Shown here one piece after another: positions 45,561 through 56,412 of a DNA stretch of 64,000 bases. Source of the DNA: Polytrichum commune. Taxonomy: Eukaryota > Streptophyta > Polytrichopsida > Polytrichales > Polytrichaceae. The stretch lies in contig OX485808.1 of assembly GCA_950295325.1 (NCBI GenBank), forward strand, positions 27,178,527 to 27,242,526. The letters run 5' to 3'. The translations under genes and the position numbers were made by a program. Position 1 is the stretch's first letter. Each line of letters begins with the position of its first letter. The notes under the pieces are model-generated. The model was given only the letters and a program-made list of their open reading frames with translations. It had not been told where the DNA came from and did no database searches.

Positions 45561-47300
45561 TGAATGGAAGTTCACATCTAAGAATAGGTTACCGATTTAG
45601 GGGTGAGTCCTGAAACCAAAGTAGGAGGGTTGGTTCCCATCTTATGAACTATAAGGTCCAGGATAGGACGAGCTAACCATTAGCATGGCGGAATGGGAAG
45701 GGTTAGCACTCGTAACCTTTGCTAAGAATGAAAATTGGCAAGATTATCAAGGGGCTAGCAAGGGTTGTGACACTTGTGATGGGTGTCTTTTTTGGCCACA
45801 TGTGTGAATTGTGCAAATTTTTTTTGCCTCCTTATGGGAATCTCGACAAAAATTGATGGGTTGATTTAAAAAAACAAAAAAAATTCATATAAAAGAACTT
45901 TGAGGTGGATGTAATAAATTTTAAGTAATTCACTAAACATGAACATTCTTCAATCCCTTATTGCTTAAACCTATTTTCACAGTTTTATTTACAACAATCA
46001 CAGCATGTCACCAATTTGTTCTAGAAATCACAATTTTATAAACAAGTAGATTCGAGTAATTTAGAACATTGAATAATAACTCATACAAATAATGTGAAAA
46101 AACCCAAACATCGCATAAATCTGACAATTGTGTCACAAATACAAGAGAATATCATTGTAACCCCAAAACTAACTTCTAAATGCGACAAAGGAGAATTTTA
46201 GCATTTATACAATTAATTTTCAATTAGACTAAATTTATCACTTGGACACATGTATTTACAGTTGTCTACTTTTGAAAAAGCACATTCACCTACATTACAC
46301 TCGATTTGAAATACAAAAACCTTGAAGTTGTAATGGTTCATGTGAAACTTAATTTGCGTCCATGATTTTCTCACTGCTACATTGAATTACATGAAACCAA
46401 ATTTACATAAAATTCCAGAAATTCAGATGAAAAGTACTCTAGTTTGAAATTTAAACACGACAGATGTATATTTGTCCACTGATTTTTGTGATGGGAGAGC
46501 GCCTCATGTCTTTCAGTGGACATGTTCGCATGTTTTCCCGATTGACATACGTTGCGCTAAAACATGCACAGAAAAAAGAAAAAAGAAAAAAGAAAAGCAT
46601 GTTCGTGATTGCCACCAGAAGAAAAGGGAGGTTGATGTCTTACACGTGTGCACATAATCACCTTCCATATCTCAAGCATCTAAAAGCAAGTAGCCAATGT
46701 TGATCCCCGTGCTTAATCTTTTCACAAAGACCATTGTAACATAACATGGTATCTCCTATATGTACACCCTTGCACAACTTACTGGATATTTTTGGTACTA
46801 TGACCCGCCTTGAAATCAAATTTCAATCTTTCTATCACTACCGTTACCCACTGGTATATACAAAACCTATGCCCACACAATACTGGTATGAAGCTACATG
46901 TTTGAGACCTTTCCAATAATGAGGTTTTAAGTAGTGATTGTGCAGAGTGATGTCTTCTGGGCAGAACTTTGCCGCCCTCAAGAGCACATAAATGGCATCA
47001 ATTTATGGCGTCTGAAGTTATCAGATGCAACAACTTTGTAAAAGAATGCCAGAATTAAAATCCCCAAACTCTCCAACAATTCACCACACTACAGAGAATT
47101 CAGAAAGTCAGGATTCGGGACCGTCAATCACCTGATTGCAAAAAATTCATCCCAGGCTTATATCCTCCAACTTCTTAATCTACCTGGTGCTTCATGGAAT
47201 TTCTTGAGCAGCACTACAAATCTCTTGAATCTGTGTCAAAAACGTCCAGCATCCATTAAGCTTTCAAAAACCATTCCAGTTGCTTTGACTGCGTTGATAG
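45561..47300. other. Intergenic, no gene seen
   Basis: Mostly AT-rich. A run of GAAAAAAG units lies at 46571-46596. No recognisable coding sequence. The right end abuts S1 copy 2 directly. Confidence 0.35.
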
Positions 47301-49520
47301 CCGTGGATGTTAGGAAAAGGGCGACACGCAAAAGGCTGTTCATTCAATTGAATTTGAGTTGGAATAATTTGCAGTGATCTTATTTTCTCATTTATTTCAA
47401 GTCCCTGGAAGGACTACCTGGAAGGTCTTTGGACACCTCCAGATTGTGAGCTTTTCATCCCTGATTCGTTACAACAGTCGAATTTTTGAGCTCTTTTTGT
47501 AAGACGTGTAATCTTGATTCTGTGATGTATGGCCAAATTTGGGAAACGTTATCCGTTCTTGTGAGCCTATGGGTTTTGTAACTTATTGTACTGTGGATTT
47601 TAGGAAAGTGCTACGAATCCAATGTTCTGGGTGGTGAAGTCTTAAAAAAAAGTTAGGAGTTTAATATGCAGGGGTAACAGACTAACAGTTGATGAAACAG
47701 AGCCTGATCATGTCCACACAACAGATTAGGTGCCTAGAGGCAACTAACTCTTTTTTTATCCTACACAGGCAAGAATTCATAGAAATAGGAGTAATTTAAT
47801 TGGATTGTCCTCTGCATGCTTTTGACCATACATAGGAAAGAATCAAAGAGCCACAGCAGTTCCATGCATTAATTTCCTGCTTGCTTGGACCCACATTTGC
47901 AATCAATTTCACCCGTATGAGTTTATGACGCTCAGTTGACATCCATGCATTGCAATCAGCCTGGAATGTGAAACTTTCCCCTCTACAAGTTATCTCCAGC
48001 TCAGTTTGCAAGTCTTCACATCACAGGATCTGCATTTCATTCTAAACATTGGAGGACCTAAGATCTCAGTGCGATGCTGAGAGAGAGCAGTGATTGCCTG
48101 CAGCTACTATACTTGGAATCTGTTGTTGAAGCTCTTGCAAATTAGTCCGCTTGCAGGCCCATAAGCCTTTCGGCTTCCCGGATTCTAAAAATCAATTTCA
48201 TTTCGTTGCATTTCATTCAGGGAAGAACTGCTGATTCAGACTCCCGTGCATCTGATCCTGACTCGTCTCCGTAACCAAAACAGTTTGCTGATGAAAACAA
48301 AGAAGCCTAAGCAAGTTCGATGATTGATCCGCTAACAACAAGAAACTCGACCGGTTGACTGGCCCCGCGGCATGGGTCTGGCAGCCCCCTCAGCATTATC
48401 TACTTATTTCAGCATTATTTCAGCATTATTTCAGCACTCTTTTTGGGTGGGCGGGCAGCGTAGTTTCAAAAATTGTTCCGGGCAGATGGATGCCTCCCAC
48501 ACTTGCCGCTTCCCTTCCTCGTGCCCGAGATCCAAACCCAGCCCAAAACCCTAATCCAATGCCGCTGCAGTTGATTTGGGAGTCTAGTAAGGTAGAGGGT
48601 GCTTAAACGAACACTTTAAGCTGTTGCATGGACATATGGCTATGCGGTTGTTACAAAAATCTTATATTCATGTTAGTGTTTGGACTTCAAATAGGTGTAA
48701 AGAATAAAAAACAGTTTTAGCCACAATATAATGCTTGTTGAATATTCAAAGAAGTCAAAATCCGTAGCTTCTTTTATCCGTTACCTAGGCCCTGCTAGTG
48801 ATGTGAGTTAAGATGTCAAGTCCTTGACCCAAGTCCTTAATCGGCCCATCTCACTACCTACTAGTTGGGTAACCTCCTAATTAATCATCTAATCCCGTCC
48901 TCCTCCTCTGCCCTTAACCAACTCGGTACACTAAATAGGTAGATTAGTGTTAGATGAAGATTAGTGTTAGATGCAATAGTTACCTAAAACACTAATTTTC
49001 AACTGATATTACAATTAGTGTTTGAATAGGGTTTGAACAAACTAAACCTTTTACGAGGTTCTCATATTCTTCTTCCTTCAATTCTTCATTCCAAGATTTA
49101 TAAAATATCATCTAACACTAAATGCGCTCATGTAAATATTTAAAGTTACTACTTGGTACAAATAGTGTTAGAGTTGACATTTAGTGTTCTAACACTATAG
49201 AGACAATTTACATTTAGCGTTTTCGTCGACTATTAGTGTTTCCAACACTAATCTACCTGTTAAGTGTAGTTCCGGGTCTCGTCCATGTCACTGAGGCATT
49301 GTGAATGAAGGGTGTGTGGTCATGGGCAGACCACATCCAAGCCATCCATTCGCAGAGCCTCATCTTATAGTCTACGAAACCGTTTGGGCAGCCCAAAAAC
49401 AAACTACCGACGAATGAAATTTTGGTGGATGAAAAGTTAGTGTTTGCAAGATGAAGGGGTTGATAGTTCATCTCATCGTATGAGAGCATTTGTGTGGGAT
49501 TTTGAAGGTTCCCAGAGGGT
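47301..49520 (+). repeat. Segmental duplication S1, copy 2
   Basis: The partner of 30621-32800. Homology begins at CCGTGGATGTTAGG and ends near 49517, just inside the sequence that forms one arm of the copy 1 hairpin. ATTTCAGCATT is repeated about three times at 48407-48437, where copy 1 has one ATTTCATCACT. Confidence 0.9.
48927..49268. mobile_element. 338-bp MITE in S1 copy 2, with TA duplication
   Basis: The element proper is 48929-49266. It is the same length and nearly the same sequence as 32140-32477, flanked by TA at 48927-48928 and 49267-49268. The matching place in copy 1 (about 32549-32560, ATCCGGTAGTTCC) is empty and has one TA. It lies about 65 bp further along the duplicated segment than the copy 1 insertion. 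Confidence 0.92.
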
Positions 49521-50544
49521 TTCCGAAGTTCCTAGGGTTCGGGAGATTTTTGTGCTCAACCAGCTAGAATTTGCCCCTTCATAACTTCTACCGGTTTTTT
49601 TCAGGATTTGACCAGTTGCAAACTTGTCGCCATTAATTTGGACCGGCCAATATCCTATTTTTTTTTTCCAAGTCCCTGCTAATTTCCTCTTCATTGTAAT
49701 GACAAGCGGTCAAAAACTTGGGCATTGATAAGTAAGTCGGTTTTCCAATGTAGCAAAATTATCTCTACAAACAACATACACCATTCAACAACAACATCCA
49801 AAGAACATATCAGCATACAACAATAATATGTAATGATCAACAATTCATTACATACAAGAAACAACAACAATGGTCAATAATTTATCCATAGCAAGAGTTG
49901 AACCTAAATTAACTCATGAACCAGTTGGTGATCGTGGATTTACTCTTCTATCATACCTAGGTCTCAAAACCTCATATTAGATTTGAGGCCACAACATGAT
50001 AAAAGAGTAACCTAACATACCATACTATATACAAAAATGAAAATCATCAATTGTTGAAGTCAAAATCAGCAGTATCATCTTCACCTTCAAGAGGAAAACA
50101 CCTTGAAAGTATCTATGTGGATGTGAAAACAACCATCTAAACTTTGTAGAGTTCCTCCATAAAGCTATGGCTTTCATTAGTATGTTATCAAGATCACCAC
50201 GAAGATCTTCCATAAACACACTCATAATACATTCTAAACGCCAACCGTCAACAATGAAATGCAATAATGAAGCAAAAGCTCGCTTGTCCGCCATTCACCC
50301 AATCGCTACAAGCCTACAACGAACACATAACCTAAACCCTAGAACCAAATGATATCGGGCCCTATATGAATCAAACATGATGAAATCTGCCTATTTCAAA
50401 ATTCATCCGGGTAAAAATCCTTCTCCTCTTAATGGTTGTTGGTTGAAATCCGTCTTGTTTTTTTAAAAAGCACCGATTTCATATCCTCCACTTTCCCAAT
50501 TCAACTGGACTTTTCAAAAAACCAACTGGCCACCGTTACACTAA
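49521..50544. other. Intergenic, no gene recognised
   Basis: A minus-strand frame at 50025-50294 (89 codons, with LWRNSTKFRW) reads somewhat like protein, but I recognise no family and it stands alone. It may be an exon of a decayed element. Confidence 0.3.
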
Positions 50545-50991
50545 GGGCCACTTTACACTACGGTGGAGAAGTGCACCGGTCGGTCAAGAATTTTCGCCCA
50601 AGACATGGTTATTTGAGACGAGGGATGGTACCCTGGAGAAGATGAAAAGACAATAAAATAATGCCTTAAGAAGTCTTGACCAACTGTAGTGTAACCACCT
50701 AGAGGAGAAGTGTATTGGACAACTTCACCAAGAGGAGAAGTCCACCGGACTACTTCACAAAACGGTCAAAGCCGGCCATAGTAGAAACATTACCCCCTAA
50801 ATGACCATTGTATTGATATTTAGAAAAATTACATTGATAAAAAAATAAAATGTATATGGCAATGTTTTAGAACTTCTTTCATGACAATAATTTATTTGAA
50901 ATGTTCCACCTCTATAATACATCCAAATTGAGGTAAATAAGTAGGTAACATTATCTTCTTATTGATTTCTAAAGAAATTACATGTTGGTAT

Positions 50992-51146
50992 AGTCCAACC
51001 TTGTTAATACGACACTCGTTTATAAGACACCATCAATATTACGACACATTTTTATGAGACCAAATTTTTTAGTTCAAAACTCCTCTTTTATACGACTACA
51101 ACACTCGATAATGCGACATATAGAATCTCCGTTTTGTCATATTAAA
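50992..51146. mobile_element. Fragment of a Tigger-like MITE
   Basis: It starts with TAGTCCAACCTTGTTAATAC and ends with the complement of CTACCTCTTTAATATGAC, the two end types seen at 53217 and 33682. It is short and degenerate and lies inside the 50545 element. Confidence 0.5.
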
Positions 51147-51875
51147 GAGGTAGTTAATGCTAGAATTCCTTTCATCTATACAATGTACATCTAAAATACA
51201 TCCATTTTCACATGGGAACCACTTGGGAACTTCACTTTTTGTTGGGAACTTAATGGTAATTAGGGTTACTAGTGTAGAATGGACATGGTTAGGGTGAGAG
51301 TGGCCTCCTACCTAGTATGTTGCCTTGTACACATGTGATATAGTATCACCAATATCTTGATGCTGAACGTCATGCATCATTATTGTCTAGTTCTTATTAG
51401 AGAACTCTTTATATTTTGGTGTCAATGAAATTAATCACTATATTCGTTAATTTGAGACTTTCTCTTGTCTCAAATTAATGTATGGAATTCAACAACATGG
51501 TCTAATGTTTGGGTCGTCCTACCTAAACCATCTTGATATGAGTTCTTAATTGGGTTCTTGATATGAACACCCACTTCAAAGTATTTGCATCTTACAACAT
51601 TCTCCAATATCTATGTGATTATATCCATGTTCTTATATTTGTAACTGTCTCAAAATGTCGAAAAAGTCCCAAATTAACGAATATAGTAATTTATTAGTTT
51701 CCAAAAGTTAGATGAGAATTTAGATAAGATGACAGTTGCTAACTTGGGTAGACAACACCAAAGATCTTTGGACTTTTATTTTAAGAGTTTTTGAGAATAT
51801 TTGTAATTGTTTGGAGAACAATAGTGCAAAGATTTCTCTTGGGCTATCACACCCCCTTACGTTTCATAACCACGT

Positions 51876-52586
51876 GCGATAAAAGTTTGCTACCCTATAT
51901 TATATGCCATATATAATTTTGAAAATTATGATATTTTTTCTACATATGCATAACCATTGATAATATATATTTTTGAAATTTTTGAAATTTGTGAGCATCT
52001 TAAGTTTTGTAGTAATTGTTTTAGTTCAATTTTGCATCATTCTAGTTAGAAACGGTATGTTTAAAAAAAATCCAAAAGAAATCATCAAATTTGGTTTTTA
52101 TTATTATTATTATGTAATAGATACTGTGTATATCTACTCATGAAAAAAAATTGATAAAATCTTGACCCATTTTGGTGATGCTTTATCATGGGGAGGTCAC
52201 TTCATTGTCAAGTTGACACCACGTGCGGACAAAGTTCGCTATCCCTATATTACATGCTATATATAATTTTAAAATTTATGACATTTTTTCTACATATACA
52301 TAAACATTGATAGTATCTTTTTTATACTTTTTTGAAATTTTTAGTCATCTTTTTTTTTAGTAATTGTTTTAGTTCAATTCTATGTCATTCTAGTTAGAAA
52401 TGGTATGTTTTATGAAAAAAACAAATCATCAAATTTAGTTACCACTTTTAACTATGTCATAGGTACTGTGTATATCTACTCATGAAAAAAAATTGATAAA
52501 ATTTTGACCCATTTTTGGTGGTGCAACTTACCAAAAGAAGATTTTTTTTGGTCGCACGTGGTGTTCAACTTGATAATGGAGTGATC
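51876..52586 (+). repeat. Direct repeat of about 345 bp, second unit bounded by inverted repeats
   Basis: Two units start at CACGTGCG near 51874 and 52219. They share CATATATAATTTT, TTTTTTCTACATAT, CATTCTAGTTAGAAA and ACTGTGTATATCTACTCATG. The second unit is enclosed by GGTCACTTCATTGTCAAGTT (52195) and the complement of a near copy (52553-52586). A third, inverted end lies at about 52625-52655. This looks like a MITE that inserted into or beside its own kind. Confidence 0.6.
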
Positions 52587-53465
52587 TACCCGTGTGCTTT
52601 ATGTAGAAAGTAGATTTGTTTTATCGCACGTGGCGTTCAACTTGACAATGGAGTGCACCCCCCGAGAGATTTCTCTAAGGAAGAAATATTTTACTGAAGT
52701 TGAAATTCTCCGAAGGTCACGTTTCTTGTCCGATGCTTTGAGGTTGACCAAGAAACTTGACCTCCGGATCGGAGAACTCCCCTTGGAAAAAGTGTTGCCA
52801 CGTTGCCAACCATGTCATCTTTTCATCCATGTACAAAGTTCTCCACCAAAGGACTCTTGGCCGTACTGTACACCACCACCGGACAAAAGTGTCACTCTCG
52901 GCCAATCAAATTTCAGAATTCCCTTGGAATTCTTGACCAGAGGACTTCTCCACCGTAGTGTAAAGCGGCCCTACATACCAGTTCTCCCCGGACATTGATC
53001 TGCACATGAAGAGGACAAAGGTGTCTGCACACCAAAGGACTCTATATTTCATTTGGCGGTAAGAATCCTCCGTGTCTGCACTCTTTGAATTCCGCATCCG
53101 CCGACCATTCTAGGTAACTTCATCTCGGTACCGCCATGACCACCATTGAAATCCGTACACACACAGACCCGAAGAAAAACAAAACAAAAAGAAACAATTC
53201 ACGTGTCATTGTGATACAGTCTAACCTTGATAATATCACACCATCCGTTTCACCATAAAGTGTGATATAAACAAGGTGTGACATATTTGATAATGTCACA
53301 TTTTGAAGATTTGTGCATAATGTGATATTATCAAAAAAAAAAGGTAGAAAATCAAAATGAAATTACAATGTAAAAAAAAAAAAAAAAACAAACAAACAAA
53401 CACAAGACTTCAATGTTTTTGAATGTAAAATATAATTCAAAATTGTGAATAACAACATGAGCACA

Positions 53466-54542
53466 TCACAATGTGTCATTGAGATCAGGTAAAGACCCCT
53501 CACTAGAGACAAAGAAGCTTCTAATGTCACATTGTTTTAGTGATGTTAAATGTCCAACACCAATTCTAATGAGTTTGTCATGGATGTTTTCCATTCCTAA
53601 CAACTCATGAGTGTTGAAAATCTGAGAACCTTGGCTAGCCATAAAATTCAAAACATCTTTAGCATATTTTTGTGCATCGCTTAGCTTCACTACTTTAGAC
53701 TCATCATCATTGCTATCAACAATCAATGGGTCTTCTTCCATGGAATCAAGTACATGTTCGCCATCTTGCACTAATTGCACAAGCTCCTCAGTAGAATATT
53801 CCACCTCAAAATCATCTTCACCTTCCATGTTTATGTACTCTAAAGGACTAAGCTTTTCTATAGGCTTGCCTTCAACATCCAAACCCAAATTCAATGCGGC
53901 GATGAGATTGCCCAATTCCAAAGCTGCTTCCTCCATTTTGGACTTCATACGTTCATCAGAATTGTTGATATCTGCATTCCACGTTGCAGGCAATATGGCA
54001 GACTTTCTCCAACAATTTCTAATGGTTTGATCATCTAATTCATGCCATGCCGCCACACACCATAGCATTGCTTGAAATAGATCAACATTCAGTTTCCCCA
54101 AATCTTCATTTGAGTTATCAATTTGTTGCAAAGTCCAGGCAACAAGCTTGCGTTTATAGCACATTTTGAATGCTTCAATCACTCCTTGATCCAAAGGCTG
54201 AACAACTGAAGTCACATTTGGTGGAAGAAACAAGATAGTGATATGGGAGAGTACAAAAGCATTAAATCCATCTATAACTTTTTTGACCTCACCATGAATA
54301 TCATGGCTTCCTACATTATCCATAATAATGCAAATTTTTCTATCTTGCAATGCCATTCTTCGGTTCTCACTCTTCACCCAATGTGTAAAAACATCACCAT
54401 TCATCCAGGTTGAATTGTTAGAATAATAGTGTACTATACTATTTGGATCAAACTTCCGAGGAAAGCATCTGGGACGTGTTGATTTGTGAATGAAAACAAG
54501 CTTCAATCGCTCCTTCCCTGAGATATTAGTGCAAAGCCCCAA
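53466..54542 (-). pseudogene. Tigger-like DDE transposase, C-terminal part
   Basis: An open frame of 358 codons. It begins inside the DDE domain (LGLCTNISGKERLKLVF) and keeps the second catalytic Asp in IIMDNVGSHD and the third in VQPLDQGVIEAF, followed by CYKRKLV and an acidic tail (EGEDDFEVEY). The frame is closed upstream by TAG at 54558-54560, so the first Asp and the DNA-binding domain are absent. No ATG opens the frame. Since the tail is open over 1 kb, the loss of the N-terminus is probably recent or this is one exon of a longer gene; the sequence upstream gives no second exon I can recognise. Confidence 0.85.
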
Positions 54543-54558
54543 TGGTTCATTATATACC

Positions 54559-54607
54559 TAGGAGACTGTTTCTACTTATGAGCTTGACTAACCTACCTAG
54601 AAGATTG
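54559..54607 (+). repeat. Direct repeat flanking the hAT element, left copy
   Basis: TTTCTACTTATGAGCTTGAC followed by TAAC and GAAGATTG occurs here and at 55560-55610. Removing the hAT leaves a tandem duplication of about 40 bp, so the hAT landed in an existing repeat. Confidence 0.8.
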
Positions 54608-54619
54608 CACACCTTTTAT

Positions 54620-54835
54620 AGCCCATAAGCTAGCTGGGCTAGCCCATATTTTTGAGGCCTTAATCTTGCCATAGCTAGGCTAGCCCATATTTTTTGAGGC
54701 CTCAATCTAGCCATAGCTAGGCTAGCCCATATTTTCTAAGGCCTCGATCTAGCCATAGCTGGGCTAGCCCATATTTTTTGAGGCCTCGATCTAGCCATAG
54801 CTGGGCTAGCCCATTTTTTCAGGTACCGTTTTTAG
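54620..54835 (+). repeat. hAT subterminal repeat array, left
   Basis: About four to five degenerate units of 40-50 bp. Each contains GAGGCCT-GATCTAGCCATAGCT followed by GGGCTAGCCCATATTTT. The palindromic core GGGCTAGCCC recurs in almost every unit, as expected of transposase-binding sites in hAT ends. Confidence 0.8.
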
Positions 54836-54942
54836 CCATATAGCTGGACTAGCTGACCTAATAAATTAATTCATGTAGCTCATATAATGAATTCAAGGAG
54901 ACATTGTCTCATCAATACAATTATATTTCATATCTGTCAAAA

Positions 54943-55230
54943 TCACTCATTGTCACCAATATCTAAAACATGTTGCTCATCATTCTCTACCAACAAATTG
55001 TCATCATCCTCTATCTGCAACTCCTCATCGAAAATAAGGCGTTTGGGAATGTGATTCTTCCAATCGGAATTATCCAACAATATCAACTTTTCAGGATCGT
55101 ATGGCATTAGATGTTTGTTCAACTTCAACATCATTGATGCCTCTGCAAATCCTCCCCCAAGCGATGATCTCTTGGTAAACATGTAACCGGTTGCACTTGG
55201 AAGCACTTGGATATGGACAGATGATCTCAA
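54943..55230 (-). pseudogene. hAT transposase C-terminal remnant
   Basis: An open frame of 95 codons with VLPSATGYMFTKRSSLGG, then MMLKLNKHLM and an acidic end. The TKRSSL-LKLNKHL pattern resembles the hAT C-terminal dimerisation region. The usual SS-ERVFS part in front is missing or altered. Assignment rests on the pattern plus its place inside a hAT element. Confidence 0.55.
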
Positions 55231-55309
55231 CCCTAAATTTTTTATGGTAGTGGTAGGGATGACATGGCTGGGCCTTAGCTTGAGTCATTTGAGTTACATG
55301 ACTTATCTT

Positions 55310-55530
55310 TAGCTAGCTAATAACTAGCTGGGCTAGCCCATATTATATGAGGCCTTGATCTAGCCATAGCTGGACTAGCCCATATTTTTTGAGGCCTCGA
55401 TCTAGCCATAGCTAGGCTAGCCCAAAATTTTTCAAGCCGCGATCTAGCCATAGCTGGGCTAGCCCATTTTTTTCGAGAACCGTTTTCAGCCATAACTGTT
55501 AGCTATTAGGTTAGCCGCTAGCCCAAAAAG
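55310..55530 (+). repeat. hAT subterminal repeat array, right
   Basis: About four units of the same motif as the left array, in the same orientation, ending with TTAGCCGCTAGCCC next to the right terminus. Confidence 0.8.
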
Positions 55531-56412
55531 TCCGTGGGCTAGCGGCTGTACAAGGTCTGGAAGATTGTTTCTACTTATGAGCTTGACTAACTAATCTAGA
55601 AGATTGTTCCTAATTGAATGCCCACTTAGGATGAGCGGCTAACACTTATGATCTTACTAGATTCTCCTATGCGACTATTGACTATAGAAACAGTGAAGAC
55701 CGTGCCACATATCTTGAGATTTCTACATTGCAAACCAATTGAACTAATTTAGCTTAAGTCGACACTACTCTGTACCAGCTCAGCTAAACCGTAGAACTTA
55801 ACATCCTAAATTACTTCACACAAGCTGAAACCATCAAAGACACATAGGTGAACACATGTGACGGAAGGTGGGGTGCATAGAGGCCAAGAAGTCTTGGCAG
55901 CGCCGTCAAAGACAACACCTTTGAGTGCCGTGTATAGACAACACCGTTCAGGGTTGGTGCACAGAGGCGGCTCATGACCCTTTGAATAACATTGCATTTA
56001 TCACAGGGGTGGCTCATGACCCTTTTGGCTACTACAATATGTCCATCCAACCATCACATACAATCCATACATCCAACCATCACATACAATCCATCCATAT
56101 TTGATATTATCACATTTACACTACGGATTTTGGAAAAAAAATAGTGACATTAACAAGGGTGATAGGGATAATAACGAGGGTGATAGGGATAATAACGAGG
56201 AAAATCGGTTTCAAACTTTTAGGTGACAGTATCAAGGTGTCCCATTAACAAGGGTGACATTATCAAGGTTAGACTGTATCATCTTCACGTCGCAGTGAGT
56301 ACTACTGACAATGGATCCAAATACACTCCGACGGAGTGAGGGTGATTTTTCATGTAAGTTAGGCCATTGTGGGAAGGAATAAGTACAAACTCGTTCAAAT
56401 GTAGATGATATA

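Larger units (their letters stand above)
50545..52971. mobile_element. 2.4-kb GGGCC-ended TIR element with nested insertions
   Basis: The left end GGGCCACTTTACACTACGGT continues with GGAGAAGT, and the right end is its complement with one change. TAA precedes and TAC follows, so the target duplication is imperfect. Near the ends are several GGAGAAGT-CACCGG and TTCTCCACC words acting as subterminal repeats. No transposase is recognisable inside, so it is non-autonomous. The GGGCC ends and three-base flank favour PIF/Harbinger. It contains the pieces at 50992-51146 and 51876-52586. Confidence 0.7.
54608..55559 (-). mobile_element. 952-bp non-autonomous hAT element nested in the Tigger element
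   Basis: Its ends are CACACCTTTTATAGCCC and, inverted, CAGACCTTGTACAGCCG (14 of 17 alike). The 8-bp sequence GAAGATTG lies on both sides (54600-54607 and 55560-55567), the length typical of hAT insertions. Subterminal arrays of a 40-50 bp motif with TAGCCATAGCTGGGCTAGCC lie at 54620-54835 and 55310-55530. Between them is a remnant of hAT transposase. Confidence 0.9.
53217..56276 (-). mobile_element. Tigger/pogo-like DNA transposon, 3.06 kb, interrupted
   Basis: Inverted ends: CAGTCTAACCTTGATAATAT at 53217 and its complement, with one change, ending at 56276. TA is duplicated on both sides (53215-53216 and 56277-56278). It carries a minus-strand transposase fragment (53466-54542) and a nested hAT element (54608-55559). 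The part beyond the hAT (55568-56276) shows no transposase N-terminus, so that end was lost or replaced. Without the hAT the element is about 2.1 kb. Confidence 0.9.
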
